DNA of 64,000 bases from Chloroflexota bacterium (GCA_005880985.1 VBIQ01000005.1:310001-374000), one strand, 5' to 3'; shown: positions 17,095 to 25,959, counted from the stretch's first letter. The notes: generated by a model not told the origin, from the sequence alone. Translations and numbers: made by a program.

Positions 17095-18138
17095 TCAGGC
17101 GGCGAGGGAGTCGAGAGCGCGGAGCAGCGCCTCACCACCGCGTCGAGCCGCCTCGGCATCGATGCCGAGGTAGGTCATGCAGCGGACCAGGTGGGGACCC
17201 ATCCCGGTCACCAGCACCCCCTGCTCGGCGGCCCGCTCCACCACCGCCGTCGCCGGCGCCGTGGTTCGCACCATCACGATGTTGGTGGGCACGGCCGGCA
17301 TCATCACCTCGCTGCCGGGGGCCTCGCCGACGATGCCGGCGATGAGGCCGGCGTGCTGGTGGTCGTCGGCCAGCCGCGCGACGTTGTGGCGCAGCGCGTA
17401 GAGGCCGCCGGCGGCGAGGATGCCGGCCTGCCGCATCCCCCCGCCCAGGCGCTTGCGCCAGCGTCTCGCTTCAGCGACGCAGCCTCCGTCGCCGGCGAGC
17501 ACCGAGCCCACCGGAGCTCCGAGCCCCTTGCTGAGACTGAGCGACACCGAGTCGCATGCCGACACCAGCTCCGCGGCGGGGAGGTCGAGAGCGACGGCGG
17601 CGTTGAGCAGCCGGGCCCCGTCGCAGTGGACGCGCAGACCATGCCGGTGCGCCGCGGCCGCCGCGGCATCCATCTGCTGCGGCCCGATGGCGGCGCCCCC
17701 GCGGCGGTTGTGGGTGTTCTCCATGGCCAGCAGTCGCGTCACCGGGTGATGGATGTTGCTCTCGCGGATCGCCGCCTCCACCTGGTCGGCCTCGGGCACC
17801 CCGGTGGTGGCGTCGAGCAGCTGCACCTGGACTCTGGCGACCACCGCGCTGCCCGCGACCTCGTAGACGACGATGTGGGCGTCGCGGTCGACCAGCAGCT
17901 CGTCACCCGACCGGGTCTGCGCCGCCACCGCGATGAGGTTGGCCATGGTGCCGCTCGGAACCAGCACGGCCGCCTCCTTGTCCAGCAGCTCGGCGACCGC
18001 CTCCTCCAGGCGCCGCACCGTCGGATCCTCGCCCCAGACGTCGTCCCCCACCTCGGCCTCGGCCATCGCCCGGCGCATGCCGGGGTCGGGCACCGTGAAG
18101 GTGTCACTGCGAAGATCGACGCGACTCCGGTTGCTCAT
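17095..18138 (-). CDS. ltaE: Low-specificity L-threonine aldolase (GntG/LtaE family)
   Basis: PLP enzyme that splits L-threonine or allo-threonine to glycine and acetaldehyde. 347 aa from the ATG at 18138. Signatures: VDLRSDTFTVPDPGMRRAM at the N-terminus, GDDVWGEDPTV, LVPSGTMANLIA, ENTHNRRGG, HCDGARLLNAAVAL, and the PLP-lysine segment SVSLSLSKGLGAPVGSVLAG. The 5' end overlaps the diguanylate cyclase by 35 nt on the same strand, so it is the third gene of that unit. The longer ORF start at 18291 lies within the cyclase and is rejected. Confidence 0.95.
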   Translation of the reverse strand: MSNRSRVDLRSDTFTVPDPGMRRAMAEAEVGDDVWGEDPTVRRLEEAVAELLDKEAAVLVPSGTMANLIAVAAQTRSGDELLVDRDAHIVVYEVAGSAVVARVQVQLLDATTGVPEADQVEAAIRESNIHHPVTRLLAMENTHNRRGGAAIGPQQMDAAAAAAHRHGLRVHCDGARLLNAAVALDLPAAELVSACDSVSLSLSKGLGAPVGSVLAGDGGCVAEARRWRKRLGGGMRQAGILAAGGLYALRHNVARLADDHQHAGLIAGIVGEAPGSEVMMPAVPTNIVMVRTTAPATAVVERAAEQGVLVTGMGPHLVRCMTYLGIDAEAARRGGEALLRALDSLAA

Positions 18139-20233
18139 CGTCCTCCTCCCGATCGACGCCGCGCCCGGCCAGCGCCCGCCGCGGCCGCTGCGGCCGGACG
18201 GGTTCATCGTTGGCGAAGCACACCCGGTCCCGCCCGGCGCGCTTGGCACGGTACAGCGCGGCGTCGGCCCGCTGGAGGAGCTGGCTGGCATTTCCGGTGT
18301 CGTCGGGGAAGGCGACCCCGCCGATGCTCACCGTGAAGCTGATCGGTCGGGGGTGCGGCGGCACCGGCAGCTGGATGGCGGCCACCGCCGCGCGAATCTT
18401 CTCGGCAACCTTCTTGGCCTCTTCTCGAGGGGTATTGGCCATCACGATGCAGAACTCCTCGCCACCGTAGCGGGCGGCCAGGTCGGAGCGGCGGACGGTC
18501 CCCGCCATGGTCTTGGCGAAGAGCTTCAGCGCCTGGTCGCCGGCGTGGTGACCGTACTCGTCGTTGAGGGACTTGAACCGGTCGATATCGAGCATGAGCA
18601 CCGCCAGCGGCGCCTTGAGCCGCTCCGCGAGAGCGATCTGCTGATCGAGATAGTCGACCAGGAAGCGGTAGTTGTAGAGGCCGGTCATCTCGTCGGTGAT
18701 CGCCTGGCGCTGCGCCAGGGCGAGGACATGGGCCCGCTCCAGCGCCAGCGACACCTGCTCGGCGGTGGTGAGCACCAGGTCGGCGTCGATGGCCCCGAAT
18801 CCGTCCTCCTTGTCGGCCACCGCGACCACTCCGAGGATGCGCTGACCGATGCGCATCGGCGCCGCACAGATGGTGCGCATACCCAGGCGGACCTCATCGG
18901 TGCCCTCGAGTGCGCCGGCGATCAGCGGCCCGGTGCCGTCGAGGCGCATCGCCTCGGCGATGGGGCCGTCAGCGCGCAGCAGAGTGCCGGCGTCCGGGCG
19001 GCGCGACAGGCCCTCGCTGGCGGCGAAGGCGTCGGCGATGCTCGATGACGCGACCACGATCACGCTGCGCTCCGCCCCGGTACCGGCGCGGAGGCGGCCA
19101 CAGACCGCGGTGAGCGCCGCCGGCAACGGCTGGGCTGCGTTGAGCTCGGCGGTGATCTCGGCCCGCGCCTCGGCGGCGCGGATGGTGCCGCGCAGCTCAC
19201 GCCGCATGCGGTCGAAGGTCTGACCCAGGCGGCCGATCTCGTCGTCGCGACCGGCGGGGATGGGCACATCGAAGTCTTCGCGAGCCAGCGCTTCGACCGC
19301 GCGGTCGAGACGGCGCAGCGGACGGGCCAGGTAGCGGTCCACGATGATGAAGACCATCACCAGCGCCAGCAGGATCATCGCCACGGCGGTGAGGCCGACG
19401 GGAGCGGCGACGGTGGTGAGCAGGTCGGTGACGGGCGGAACCTGACTGGTGACCAGGAGCGTCAGCCCGCCACTGAAGGGGCGCGCCGCCGCCGCCAGGG
19501 TGCCGCCGTCGAGGTCGACGATCTCGGGACCGTGACCGGGGCTCAGCAGGGTGGCGATCCCCGCCGGAACCCGGCTTCCGACCGCAACCGGGTGGCCGGC
19601 AAGGCGGCCGGCCACGGCGAACGCGTTCTGCTGCACGACGACGACGTCGGAGGCGTCGGCGCTGCTGGCGATGGTGTTCGCCAGCTGGGACACCACCGCG
19701 GCGGTGAGCGGCCGGGCGATGAAGACCGCCGTCCCTGGCGCTTGCGGTATCGCGGCCTGCTCGACCAGGAACGGGGGCTGAGCGGTGGTGACGACCACGG
19801 TGCGACGCTGCGCCACCGCGCCGACGAGCTCGTTCCACGGCGCCTGGGACACATCGACCTGCGTGCCACCCTTGAAGGCTCTTGGCGCCGACCCGCCCGT
19901 GACCCCGAGCACGTCACCCGGTGCGATCAGCACCGAGCTTCCCTGCAGCACCGGTTCCAGGCCGGCCCCGCTGGTGCTGACGGCCGACAGCTGCGGAGCC
20001 AGCCCGCCCACGTAGGCCGACAGCGACTGCTGCTGGCTGCGCAGCAGGTTGACCGCGATTCCCGCTTTGTCGGCGGCGCGCACCAGCGCGGAGTTGCGGG
20101 TCTCGCTGTTCGACTGCGAGAGCGGGATCGCCGCCGTTGCCGCGGCGATGAGCACGCCCAGGGCGAGAAGGATGAGCGCAAACCGCGTCGAGAACGTGGT
20201 GCGCCGCGCCGGGTACCCGCCAGTCCCGAGCAT
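18104..20233 (-). CDS. Membrane diguanylate cyclase with HAMP, GAF and GGDEF domains
   Basis: 709 aa. TM1 lies at about 17-38, followed by a large extracytoplasmic sensor region (about 40-280) without recognisable motifs. TM2 lies at about 283-305 (VGLTAVAMILLALVMVFIIV), then HAMP (LARPLRRLDRAVEAL..DEIGRLGQTFDRM), a GAF-like domain (about 375-515), and GGDEF (about 525-690). The active site is RYGGEEF with upstream DIDRFKSLNDEYGHHAGD, so c-di-GMP synthesis is expected. The inhibitory RxxD motif before GGEEF is not obvious (TVRRSDLAARYGGEEF contains RRSD four residues upstream). The preceding secreted protein gene ends 2 nt before this start. Confidence 0.93.
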   Translation of the reverse strand: MLGTGGYPARRTTFSTRFALILLALGVLIAAATAAIPLSQSNSETRNSALVRAADKAGIAVNLLRSQQQSLSAYVGGLAPQLSAVSTSGAGLEPVLQGSSVLIAPGDVLGVTGGSAPRAFKGGTQVDVSQAPWNELVGAVAQRRTVVVTTAQPPFLVEQAAIPQAPGTAVFIARPLTAAVVSQLANTIASSADASDVVVVQQNAFAVAGRLAGHPVAVGSRVPAGIATLLSPGHGPEIVDLDGGTLAAAARPFSGGLTLLVTSQVPPVTDLLTTVAAPVGLTAVAMILLALVMVFIIVDRYLARPLRRLDRAVEALAREDFDVPIPAGRDDEIGRLGQTFDRMRRELRGTIRAAEARAEITAELNAAQPLPAALTAVCGRLRAGTGAERSVIVVASSSIADAFAASEGLSRRPDAGTLLRADGPIAEAMRLDGTGPLIAGALEGTDEVRLGMRTICAAPMRIGQRILGVVAVADKEDGFGAIDADLVLTTAEQVSLALERAHVLALAQRQAITDEMTGLYNYRFLVDYLDQQIALAERLKAPLAVLMLDIDRFKSLNDEYGHHAGDQALKLFAKTMAGTVRRSDLAARYGGEEFCIVMANTPREEAKKVAEKIRAAVAAIQLPVPPHPRPISFTVSIGGVAFPDDTGNASQLLQRADAALYRAKRAGRDRVCFANDEPVRPQRPRRALAGRGVDREEDDEQPESRRSSQ

Positions 20234-20235
20234 GT

Positions 20236-20892
20236 TCAGCGAACTCTACGCGCCACCCGCAGGCCCAGCATGACGCCGAGCACCACCGCCAGCAGGCTGA
20301 GCGAGGAATAGGCCACCAGCAGCGGGATCCAGCCGACGGTCAGATCGGTGCCGGGCACCCCGACCCCGGTGGGCAGCACCGCCGGCGGGATCAGGTGGAG
20401 CCAGCCGGGTCCGGTGGTCTGCGCCGCCTTGACCTCGCCCGGGTGCGTGACCGCGGTGGTGGCTGGCACGTGGGGCGGGTCGGCGAGCGGCACTGCGACC
20501 GGGGTCGGCGCCACCACGGACGGACGCGTCGTCGTGGGTGGGGGAGGAGCGGGTGGCGACACCGTCACCGCCGGCGCGGCCGGGCCCGGCGGCGCGGGGG
20601 TGGAGGTGGAGGGCGGTGGCGAGCTCTTGCCCTGGCCGTTGCCGTTGCCCTGGCCGTTGCCACTGGCGCTGGCGTGGCCGTTGCCGTGGCCCTGGCTGTT
20701 GCCGTTTCCCTGCGCGGTCTGAATCGCGTGCGAGGTGGCCACGATGTGGTGGGCGTGCTTGGCACTCTTCGCCTCCACGGAGGTGACCGAGGCGAGAGGG
20801 AGGAGCAGGCAGCAGCCCACCACCGCGGTCGCCAGGCGAATGCCTGCGCGACGGGCAGAGGCGGCCCTCGACGACGTCCACATCATGCTCAT
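20236..20892 (-). CDS. Secreted/membrane-anchored low-complexity protein (GN-rich, Pro-rich)
   Basis: 218 aa, no known family. A signal peptide (about 15-41, LATAVVGCCLLLPLASVTSVEA) is followed by a Gly-Asn-Gln repeat stretch (about 60-88, GNGQGNG type). Then comes a Pro/Ala/Thr-rich linker (90-150) and a C-terminal hydrophobic helix (about 188-210) ending in the positive tail LRVARRVR. LPTG occurs just before that helix, giving a layout like cell-wall-sorted proteins, but it is not a true LPXTG. It sits 2 nt upstream of the diguanylate cyclase, so the two are likely coexpressed and may both concern the cell surface. Confidence 0.7.
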   Translation of the reverse strand: MSMMWTSSRAASARRAGIRLATAVVGCCLLLPLASVTSVEAKSAKHAHHIVATSHAIQTAQGNGNSQGHGNGHASASGNGQGNGNGQGKSSPPPSTSTPAPPGPAAPAVTVSPPAPPPPTTTRPSVVAPTPVAVPLADPPHVPATTAVTHPGEVKAAQTTGPGWLHLIPPAVLPTGVGVPGTDLTVGWIPLLVAYSSLSLLAVVLGVMLGLRVARRVR

Positions 20893-21070
20893 GACGCATT
20901 AACGGCGATGCGGGCGGCGGCGATGCACCCTGGCAGGTGGTGTCAGCGCCCTGTGACCCAGTTGTGACCGGCGACCACGAGGCCCGCACAGGATTCCTCG
21001 ACAACCTGAACCGCGCCGTCACCGCCAGGTCACAACCTCGGCACATCGGTCACACTGGTACCCTGCCGGT

Positions 21071-21637
21071 GTGGAGCCGGTCCTCGTCATCTTTCATGAC
21101 GGCGAGGTCCTGCATGCCCGGATCGCCGACCTCTCCCTCGGCCTCCCGGTGCTCGACGCAGAGATCACCGGCGTCGACCCCAACAACGAACGGGCGCTGA
21201 TCCCGCTGAGCGCGGTGCGGATGATGATCGTGGGCGAGATCGAGTCCGCCCCTGGCGGGAGTGTGCTCGAGAGTTGGGACCGGGCCGCCTTCCACTTCGT
21301 CGACGGCCAGGTGCTCCGTGCTCGCATCTCTCCCGACACCACCCTCGGCGTCTTCGGCGGCACCTGGGTGGTAGTGGAGCCCGGCAGTGACGAGCGGCGG
21401 CGACTGGCGATTCCCTACAGCTCGCTGAAGGGGGTGTTTCAGCTGCGCAGCTGGGACAGCCGGCCGCCGGGAGAACGCGCCGCCCGCGCTGCCGGAGCGC
21501 CGCCGCACCTCGACCAGGTGGTGCGGGCACTCGCCGAGCGCGAGACCCAGGCCGGCACCGCCCGCTCGCGAACCGCGGGTCCCGCCCGGCCGGGCCGCGC
21601 CCGGGCGGCGACAGGCGAGAGCACGCAATCCGAGTGA
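21071..21637 (+). CDS. Hypothetical protein with two small beta-rich repeats
   Basis: 188 aa, GTG start placed by TACCCT exactly 6 nt upstream (leaderless). The sequence holds two similar halves. VLVIFHDGEVLHARIADLSLGLPVLDAEI (residues 4-32) resembles AAFHFVDGQVLRARISPDTTLGVFGGTWVV (about 71-100), so an internal duplication of a small strand-rich domain is likely. The C-terminal 60 residues are Ala/Arg-rich and probably disordered. Soluble, no signal. Similar DGxxLxARI strands occur in uncharacterised domains of several bacterial phyla; I assign no function. Next gene downstream on the same strand is a flippase-like membrane protein. Confidence 0.7.
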   Translation: MEPVLVIFHDGEVLHARIADLSLGLPVLDAEITGVDPNNERALIPLSAVRMMIVGEIESAPGGSVLESWDRAAFHFVDGQVLRARISPDTTLGVFGGTWVVVEPGSDERRRLAIPYSSLKGVFQLRSWDSRPPGERAARAAGAPPHLDQVVRALAERETQAGTARSRTAGPARPGRARAATGESTQSE

Positions 21638-21712
21638 TCCGGCGGTGATGGTGGCATCGACGCGGTCTCTGCTGCGGTGCCTCGGCCGATGCCGTGTTAC
21701 CGTTCCCGGACC

Positions 21713-22744
21713 GTGACCGCGGCCAGTATTCCCGAGACCGACACCAGCGCGCCATCGCTGACCTCGCGCCTTTTCAGCAGACGCACTGCCCTCTCGTTCG
21801 TCGCCGCCGCGACCATCCTGGCGGTGGCGATCTGGCGCGCCGACATCCCGTGGGGCGAGACCTGGAACCGGATTCGGCATGCCGATCTCCGGCTGTATGC
21901 CCTGGCGCTCACCGTCTACTACGCTGAGTACATCGTTCGCGGCGCTCGCTGGAAGGTGCTGCTCCGCAACGCCGGCGAGAAGCGGCGCCTGGCCCCGCTC
22001 ACCGAGATCCTACTCGTCTCCTTCTTCGTCAACTGCGTGGTGCCGGCGAAGATGGGCGACATCTACCGCGCGGTGCTGGCGCGCCAGCGGGAGGCGATAC
22101 CGGGAAGCAAGGCGTTCGGCACGGTCGTCGCCGAGCGGCTGATCGACCTGCTGGTGCTGATGTCGCTGCTGATCATCGCCGCGGCACTCACCTTCCACAA
22201 GAACGTGCCCCACTTTCTCGTGCCCTACCTGGTCGCCGGCGTCGTGCTCTGCGCGATCGGCGTGTCGGTGCTGGTGGTGATGCGCATGGGTCGGGGGCAG
22301 CGGCTGCTGCGGCTGCTTCCTGATCGCGTCGTCGAGCGATACGAGAGCTTCCGCCACGGTGCCGTCCACGCGATGGGTCGCTGGCACGAGGTGCTGCCCC
22401 TCAGCGTGGCGATCTGGGCGCTCGAGGCCACCCGGCTGGGGCTGATCGTCTTCGCATTGGGCGCTGGCAGCCTGCTGGGGCCGGCCCAGTTCTTGCTGGT
22501 CGCCCTGATCGCCGCCCTGCTCACCACTGTCCCGTTCACCCCGGGCGGTGTTGGCCTGGTCGAACTCGGCATGGTGGGAGTGCTGATCAACATCACCAGC
22601 ATTCCGCGGAGTGCGGCGGTCTCGATCGCTCTTCTCGACCGCAGTGTCAGTTATCTCAGCCTGGTGATCGTCGGGTTCATCGTCTTCACCGCCGGCCACG
22701 TCCGCGTCGAGAGCTCTCGCACGACCCGTCGGGCCGAGGCGTGA
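21713..22744 (+). CDS. LPG-synthase-TM-like membrane protein (flippase-like, UPF0104)
   Basis: About 343 aa from the GTG at 21713 (TACCGT lies 9 nt before it); the ORF track begins 36 nt earlier. Contains seven to eight membrane helices, starting at ALSFVAAATILAVAIW. It has the family's hallmark loops: ALTVYYAEYIVRGARWKVLL, SFFVNCVVPAKMGDIYRAVLARQ, GTVVAERLIDLLVL and TTVPFTPGGVGLVELGMVGVL. This is the lysylphosphatidylglycerol synthase transmembrane region without the aminoacyltransferase domain. Family members are implicated in flipping or exporting lipids or glycolipids. The downstream epimerase overlaps by 4 nt (GTGA), so a role with a lipid-linked sugar is plausible. Confidence 0.85.
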   Translation: MTAASIPETDTSAPSLTSRLFSRRTALSFVAAATILAVAIWRADIPWGETWNRIRHADLRLYALALTVYYAEYIVRGARWKVLLRNAGEKRRLAPLTEILLVSFFVNCVVPAKMGDIYRAVLARQREAIPGSKAFGTVVAERLIDLLVLMSLLIIAAALTFHKNVPHFLVPYLVAGVVLCAIGVSVLVVMRMGRGQRLLRLLPDRVVERYESFRHGAVHAMGRWHEVLPLSVAIWALEATRLGLIVFALGAGSLLGPAQFLLVALIAALLTTVPFTPGGVGLVELGMVGVLINITSIPRSAAVSIALLDRSVSYLSLVIVGFIVFTAGHVRVESSRTTRRAEA

Positions 22745-23673
22745 GGGCACTGGTCACCGGCGGGGCCGGCTTCATCGGCTCCACCCTGGCCGATGCGCTG
22801 GTTGCTGAGGGTCACGAGGTCACCGTCGTCGACGACCTCTCGCGCGGGCGGCGCGAGAACGTGCCGGCGGCGGCCCGGCTGGAGGTGGTCGACATCACCA
22901 GCTCGGCGCTCTCGGCTGCGATCCGGCAGGCCCGACCCGAGGTCGTCTTTCACCAGGCGGCGCAGATCGACGTTCGCCGCTCCATCAGCGACCCGATTCT
23001 CGACGCCAGGGTCAATGTGGTGGGGACGGTGAACGTGATGCAGGCCTGCGTCGACGCCGGGGCGCGACGCCTGGTCTTCGCCTCCAGCGGCGGGGCCATC
23101 TACGGCGACAGCGATCTCCTCCCCACTCCCGAGGACTACCCGGCCCGCCCCGCCTCCTTCTACGGTGCCGCCAAGCAGTGCGCCGAGATCTATGGCGGGG
23201 TCTTCTCGCAACTCTACGGCCTCGAGTTCGTGGCCCTCCGCTACGCCAACGTCTACGGTCCTCGGCAGGACCCCCACGGCGAGGCGGGGGTGGTGGCCAT
23301 CTTCGCCGGGCGACTGCTGCACGGCGAGCAACCGGTGATCAACGGTGACGGCACCCAGACTCGCGACTACGTCTACGTCGACGACGTGGTCCAGGCCATC
23401 CTGCGCGCCATGGACACCAAGGTGGTGGGTGCCTACAACGTCGGGACGGCGCGCGAGACCGATGTCAACACCATCCTCCAGGTGCTGGCGCGCACCTGCT
23501 CGAGCAGCATCACTCCTCGCCGCGGGCCGGCGAAGACCGGAGAGCAGCAGCGCTCGTGTCTCGACATCCGGCGCGCTGCGCGACATCTGGGCTGGAGCCC
23601 CGCGGTCTCACTCGAGGAAGGTCTGCAACGAACCGTCGACTGGTTCCTGGCGAGGTCGCGTCAGAGCGCCTGA
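22741..23673 (+). CDS. NAD-dependent sugar-nucleotide epimerase (UDP-glucose 4-epimerase-like)
   Basis: 310 aa extended SDR. Motifs: ALVTGGAGFIGSTLAD (GxxGxxG), VVDDLSRG, HQAAQIDVRRS, SSGGAIYG, the catalytic Tyr/Lys pair in FYGAAKQCAE (YxxxK), ALRYANVYGPRQDP and RDYVYVDDVV. The GTG start overlaps the preceding flippase gene by 4 nt. Expected to interconvert UDP-hexoses or make a nucleotide sugar for cell-surface glycans; exact substrate cannot be read from sequence. The 3' end overlaps the convergent minus-strand gene by 13 nt. Confidence 0.92.
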   Translation: MRALVTGGAGFIGSTLADALVAEGHEVTVVDDLSRGRRENVPAAARLEVVDITSSALSAAIRQARPEVVFHQAAQIDVRRSISDPILDARVNVVGTVNVMQACVDAGARRLVFASSGGAIYGDSDLLPTPEDYPARPASFYGAAKQCAEIYGGVFSQLYGLEFVALRYANVYGPRQDPHGEAGVVAIFAGRLLHGEQPVINGDGTQTRDYVYVDDVVQAILRAMDTKVVGAYNVGTARETDVNTILQVLARTCSSSITPRRGPAKTGEQQRSCLDIRRAARHLGWSPAVSLEEGLQRTVDWFLARSRQSA

Positions 23674-24107
23674 TCCGAGGCTTCGAGACACCGGCGGGCG
23701 TGGTCGCGCAACGCGGTCACCGCGTCCTGGAGTCCGGGATTATCGCGAAACCCCTCGCTCTCGATGATGCGGCAGGCCCAGAGAAGATCGGCGAGCCCTG
23801 CGGCCAGCAGCGCCCGGGCTGAGTCCAGCTGGTCGCGATCCGCGGCGCCCTGATCCCACGCCACCTGGATCAGCTGCTCTCGATCGGCCGAAAGCCGCTT
23901 GCGCAGAGCTGCCGCCGCCTCGGTGGCATGGCGGCCGGCGTCCGTCGAGTCCAGCGCCGACTCCGCATCCGTTGCCGCGCCGACGATTCTCGCCAGCATC
24001 CCCCGATAGTCTTCCGCGCTGACCGGCTCCCCTCCCCCACCCAGGGCACGAAAGCTGCCGTAGAGCACGCCGATCACCACCACGATGATCACGATGTAGG
24101 TGAGCAC
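23661..24107 (-). CDS. Hypothetical protein with N-terminal membrane anchor
   Basis: 148 aa, GTG start. The first 22 residues (LTYIVIIVVVIGVLYGSFRAL) form a single hydrophobic helix. The rest is cytoplasmic or periplasmic and Ala/Asp/Arg-rich with a helical pattern (DAESALDSTDAGRHATEAAAALRKRL, then LDSARALLAAGLADLLWACRIIE). No known family recognised. It lies 36 nt downstream of infA on the same strand and converges with the epimerase gene. Confidence 0.65.
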   Translation of the reverse strand: MLTYIVIIVVVIGVLYGSFRALGGGGEPVSAEDYRGMLARIVGAATDAESALDSTDAGRHATEAAAALRKRLSADREQLIQVAWDQGAADRDQLDSARALLAAGLADLLWACRIIESEGFRDNPGLQDAVTALRDHARRCLEASDQAL

Positions 24108-24143
24108 GGCTCCGCGCGCTCCAGCTGCAAGTGTTCCGTCGTA

Positions 24144-24458
24144 CTACTTGTAGCGGAAGGTGATCCGGCCCCGGGTGAGGTCGTACGGGCTGAGCTCGAC
24201 ACGGACCCGGTCGCCGATCAGGATGCGGATGTAGAACTTGCGCATCTTGCCAGAGGTGTAGGCCAGCACCTCCTGACCGGTCTGCAGCTTCACCTTGAAC
24301 ATTGCGTTGGGAAGAGGTTCGACGACAGTCGCGTCCATCTCGATCGTCTCCTCCTTGACATCCTGGACGGCGGCGTTGGCCGCAGCCTGGGGATCGCGGC
24401 GGCGGACAGGACCGCGACGGCGGGGAGAACCGGGACGGGTGGGACGACGCGACAACAT
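24144..24458 (-). CDS. infA: Translation initiation factor IF-1 with basic N-terminal extension
   Basis: The last 70 residues are a normal S1-fold IF-1: [39 protein letters not shown] and [23 protein letters not shown]. It binds the 30S A site during initiation. The gene encodes 104 aa where about 72 is usual. The extra 33 residues are rich in Arg and Pro ([20 protein letters not shown]). The ATG at 24458 has a good AGGAG 5 nt upstream, which supports the long form, and no alternative start sits right before the core. It is also isolated from the ribosomal-protein operon where infA usually lies. Also, FYIRIL replaces the common NFIRIL. Confidence 0.92.
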   Translation of the reverse strand: MLSRRPTRPGSPRRRGPVRRRDPQAAANAAVQDVKEETIEMDATVVEPLPNAMFKVKLQTGQEVLAYTSGKMRKFYIRILIGDRVRVELSPYDLTRGRITFRYK

Positions 24459-24544
24459 CCAACTCCTGCGCGACTACCGAAGACGACCACGGGGGACAGC
24501 TGACACGGACTGGTACCCGGGAGGGGAGGGTAGCATGGGGCCAC

Positions 24545-25948
24545 ATGCCGCCCCCGCCGCCTCGCGAGGCGCCGCCTCCCGCTGACGGCATTGCCGAGCG
24601 CGTCGGCCCGTACGTGCTGGAACGCCGGCTGCGCCGCGACTGGCTCGGCGAGGTGTTCCAAACCCGATACCGCGGCGCGCCGGCGCGCCTGCGTCTGTGC
24701 AAGCCCGGCTCCGCGCCGGCGCAGACACCTGCGCTGGCGGTGCTGGCACGCATGCGCGCTCCGGGGGTGGCATCGCCGCTCGATTCGCTGGTCGACAGCG
24801 AGGGCAGGACCGCGGTGATCACCGCGGCCGACGTCGTCACCCTGGCCGAGCGCCGCCGACGAGGACCGCTGCCCGCCGACGCCTCGGCGGCGCTGGGCGC
24901 CGTCCTCCTTGATGGTCTCGCGGCGCTGCACAGCGCCGGATTGATGCACGGCAGCGTCGCTGCCCCGGCAGTCGGTATCGACAGTGCCGGCCAGGCCCGC
25001 TGGCAGGACGCCGGCCTCGCCCCGCCTCCGGCGGCCGAGGCGACGGCGATGGCGCAGCGTCTCGAGGTCCGCGACTGCGCCGCGATGCTGCGTGACCTGG
25101 GATCGCTGCCCTCACCATTGGATGAGCTCGCCGACCGCGTCGCCGCCGGTGTTCCCGGCGCTCTCGAGGACGCAGAGACGCTGGCACGCGCGTGGCGCGC
25201 GGCGGCCGCGACCGCGGGGATTGCGCTGCCGCCGGCGGGAGGGCCGGCACCGATCCCCGCGCTCCTGCCGCCACCGCCACGAGCATCGCGCCTGCGACGG
25301 CCCCGGCGGCTTCCGGCACCCGTGCGCAGCGGTGCGGCGATGCTGGTGGCGATCGCAGCCGTCGCCGTGCCGCCGGCGGCGGCGCTCGCCGTGCCCGGCC
25401 ACCAACCGCTCGACCGCCCGCTCCGCGACTTCCTCCCGCTGCGCAGCGGCGAGCGGCTCACCTACCGCTTCGCGGGCACGACCGGCACCGTGACCGTCAC
25501 CGTCGGCGAGGTGCGGACGGTCGCCGGTCAGCTCACCGCTGAACTCCGCTCCAGCGCCGCCGGCGAGGGTCTCCCGCTGGGCCTCAGCGGCGGCACCCTC
25601 GCGGTGGACGCCCGCCGGGCGACGATGACCGCACCCGGCGGCGGTGTCCGGGTGCTGGTGGCGCCGGTCCTCCCCGGCACCGGCTGGAGCGACTCGCGGG
25701 GCGGCGGCGGCGGGCTCCTGGTCACGGTCGAGACCCGCACCCTGCTCGGTCCCACCCAGGTCGACGAGCCCGCCGGCCACTTCGGTGACTGCCTGGCGAT
25801 CACCCTCACCTCACGGACCACCAGCGCCGGAGGCGAGGGCGCGTCCGGCTCTGGAAGCCTCTGGTACTGCGCCGGCGTCGGTCTGGCCCGCGCCCACCTC
25901 GTCGCCCTCGGACGCACCGCCGATATCGACCTGGTCGCGGTGAAATGA
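24545..25948 (+). CDS. Membrane protein with Ser/Thr pseudokinase domain and extracytoplasmic region
   Basis: 467 aa, ATG 8 nt after TAGCAT. Residues about 19-220 follow the protein-kinase fold: GPYVLERRLRRDWLGEVFQ in the G-loop region, LRLCKP with a possible beta-3 Lys, and LLDGLAALHSAGLMHGSVAAPAVGIDSAG for the catalytic loop. The HRD aspartate and Asn are absent (HGSVAAPA) and DFG is DAG (WQDAGLA), so it should not phosphorylate. A Pro/Arg linker leads to one membrane helix (about 268-288), then a beta-rich outside region (LRSGERLTYRFAGTTGTVTVTVGEV) with the Cys pair FGDCLAITL and LWYCAGVGL. No neighbour suggests a pathway. Possibly a scaffold or ligand sensor. Confidence 0.7.
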   Translation: MPPPPPREAPPPADGIAERVGPYVLERRLRRDWLGEVFQTRYRGAPARLRLCKPGSAPAQTPALAVLARMRAPGVASPLDSLVDSEGRTAVITAADVVTLAERRRRGPLPADASAALGAVLLDGLAALHSAGLMHGSVAAPAVGIDSAGQARWQDAGLAPPPAAEATAMAQRLEVRDCAAMLRDLGSLPSPLDELADRVAAGVPGALEDAETLARAWRAAAATAGIALPPAGGPAPIPALLPPPPRASRLRRPRRLPAPVRSGAAMLVAIAAVAVPPAAALAVPGHQPLDRPLRDFLPLRSGERLTYRFAGTTGTVTVTVGEVRTVAGQLTAELRSSAAGEGLPLGLSGGTLAVDARRATMTAPGGGVRVLVAPVLPGTGWSDSRGGGGGLLVTVETRTLLGPTQVDEPAGHFGDCLAITLTSRTTSAGGEGASGSGSLWYCAGVGLARAHLVALGRTADIDLVAVK

Positions 25949-25959
25949 GGAGGGACATC

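Noticed and set aside
16223-17173. Several long ORFs in other frames of the KTTARR repeats
   Set aside because: Any frame of an 18-bp repeat without stops stays open. The RBS, promoter and terminator all fit the KTTARR frame.
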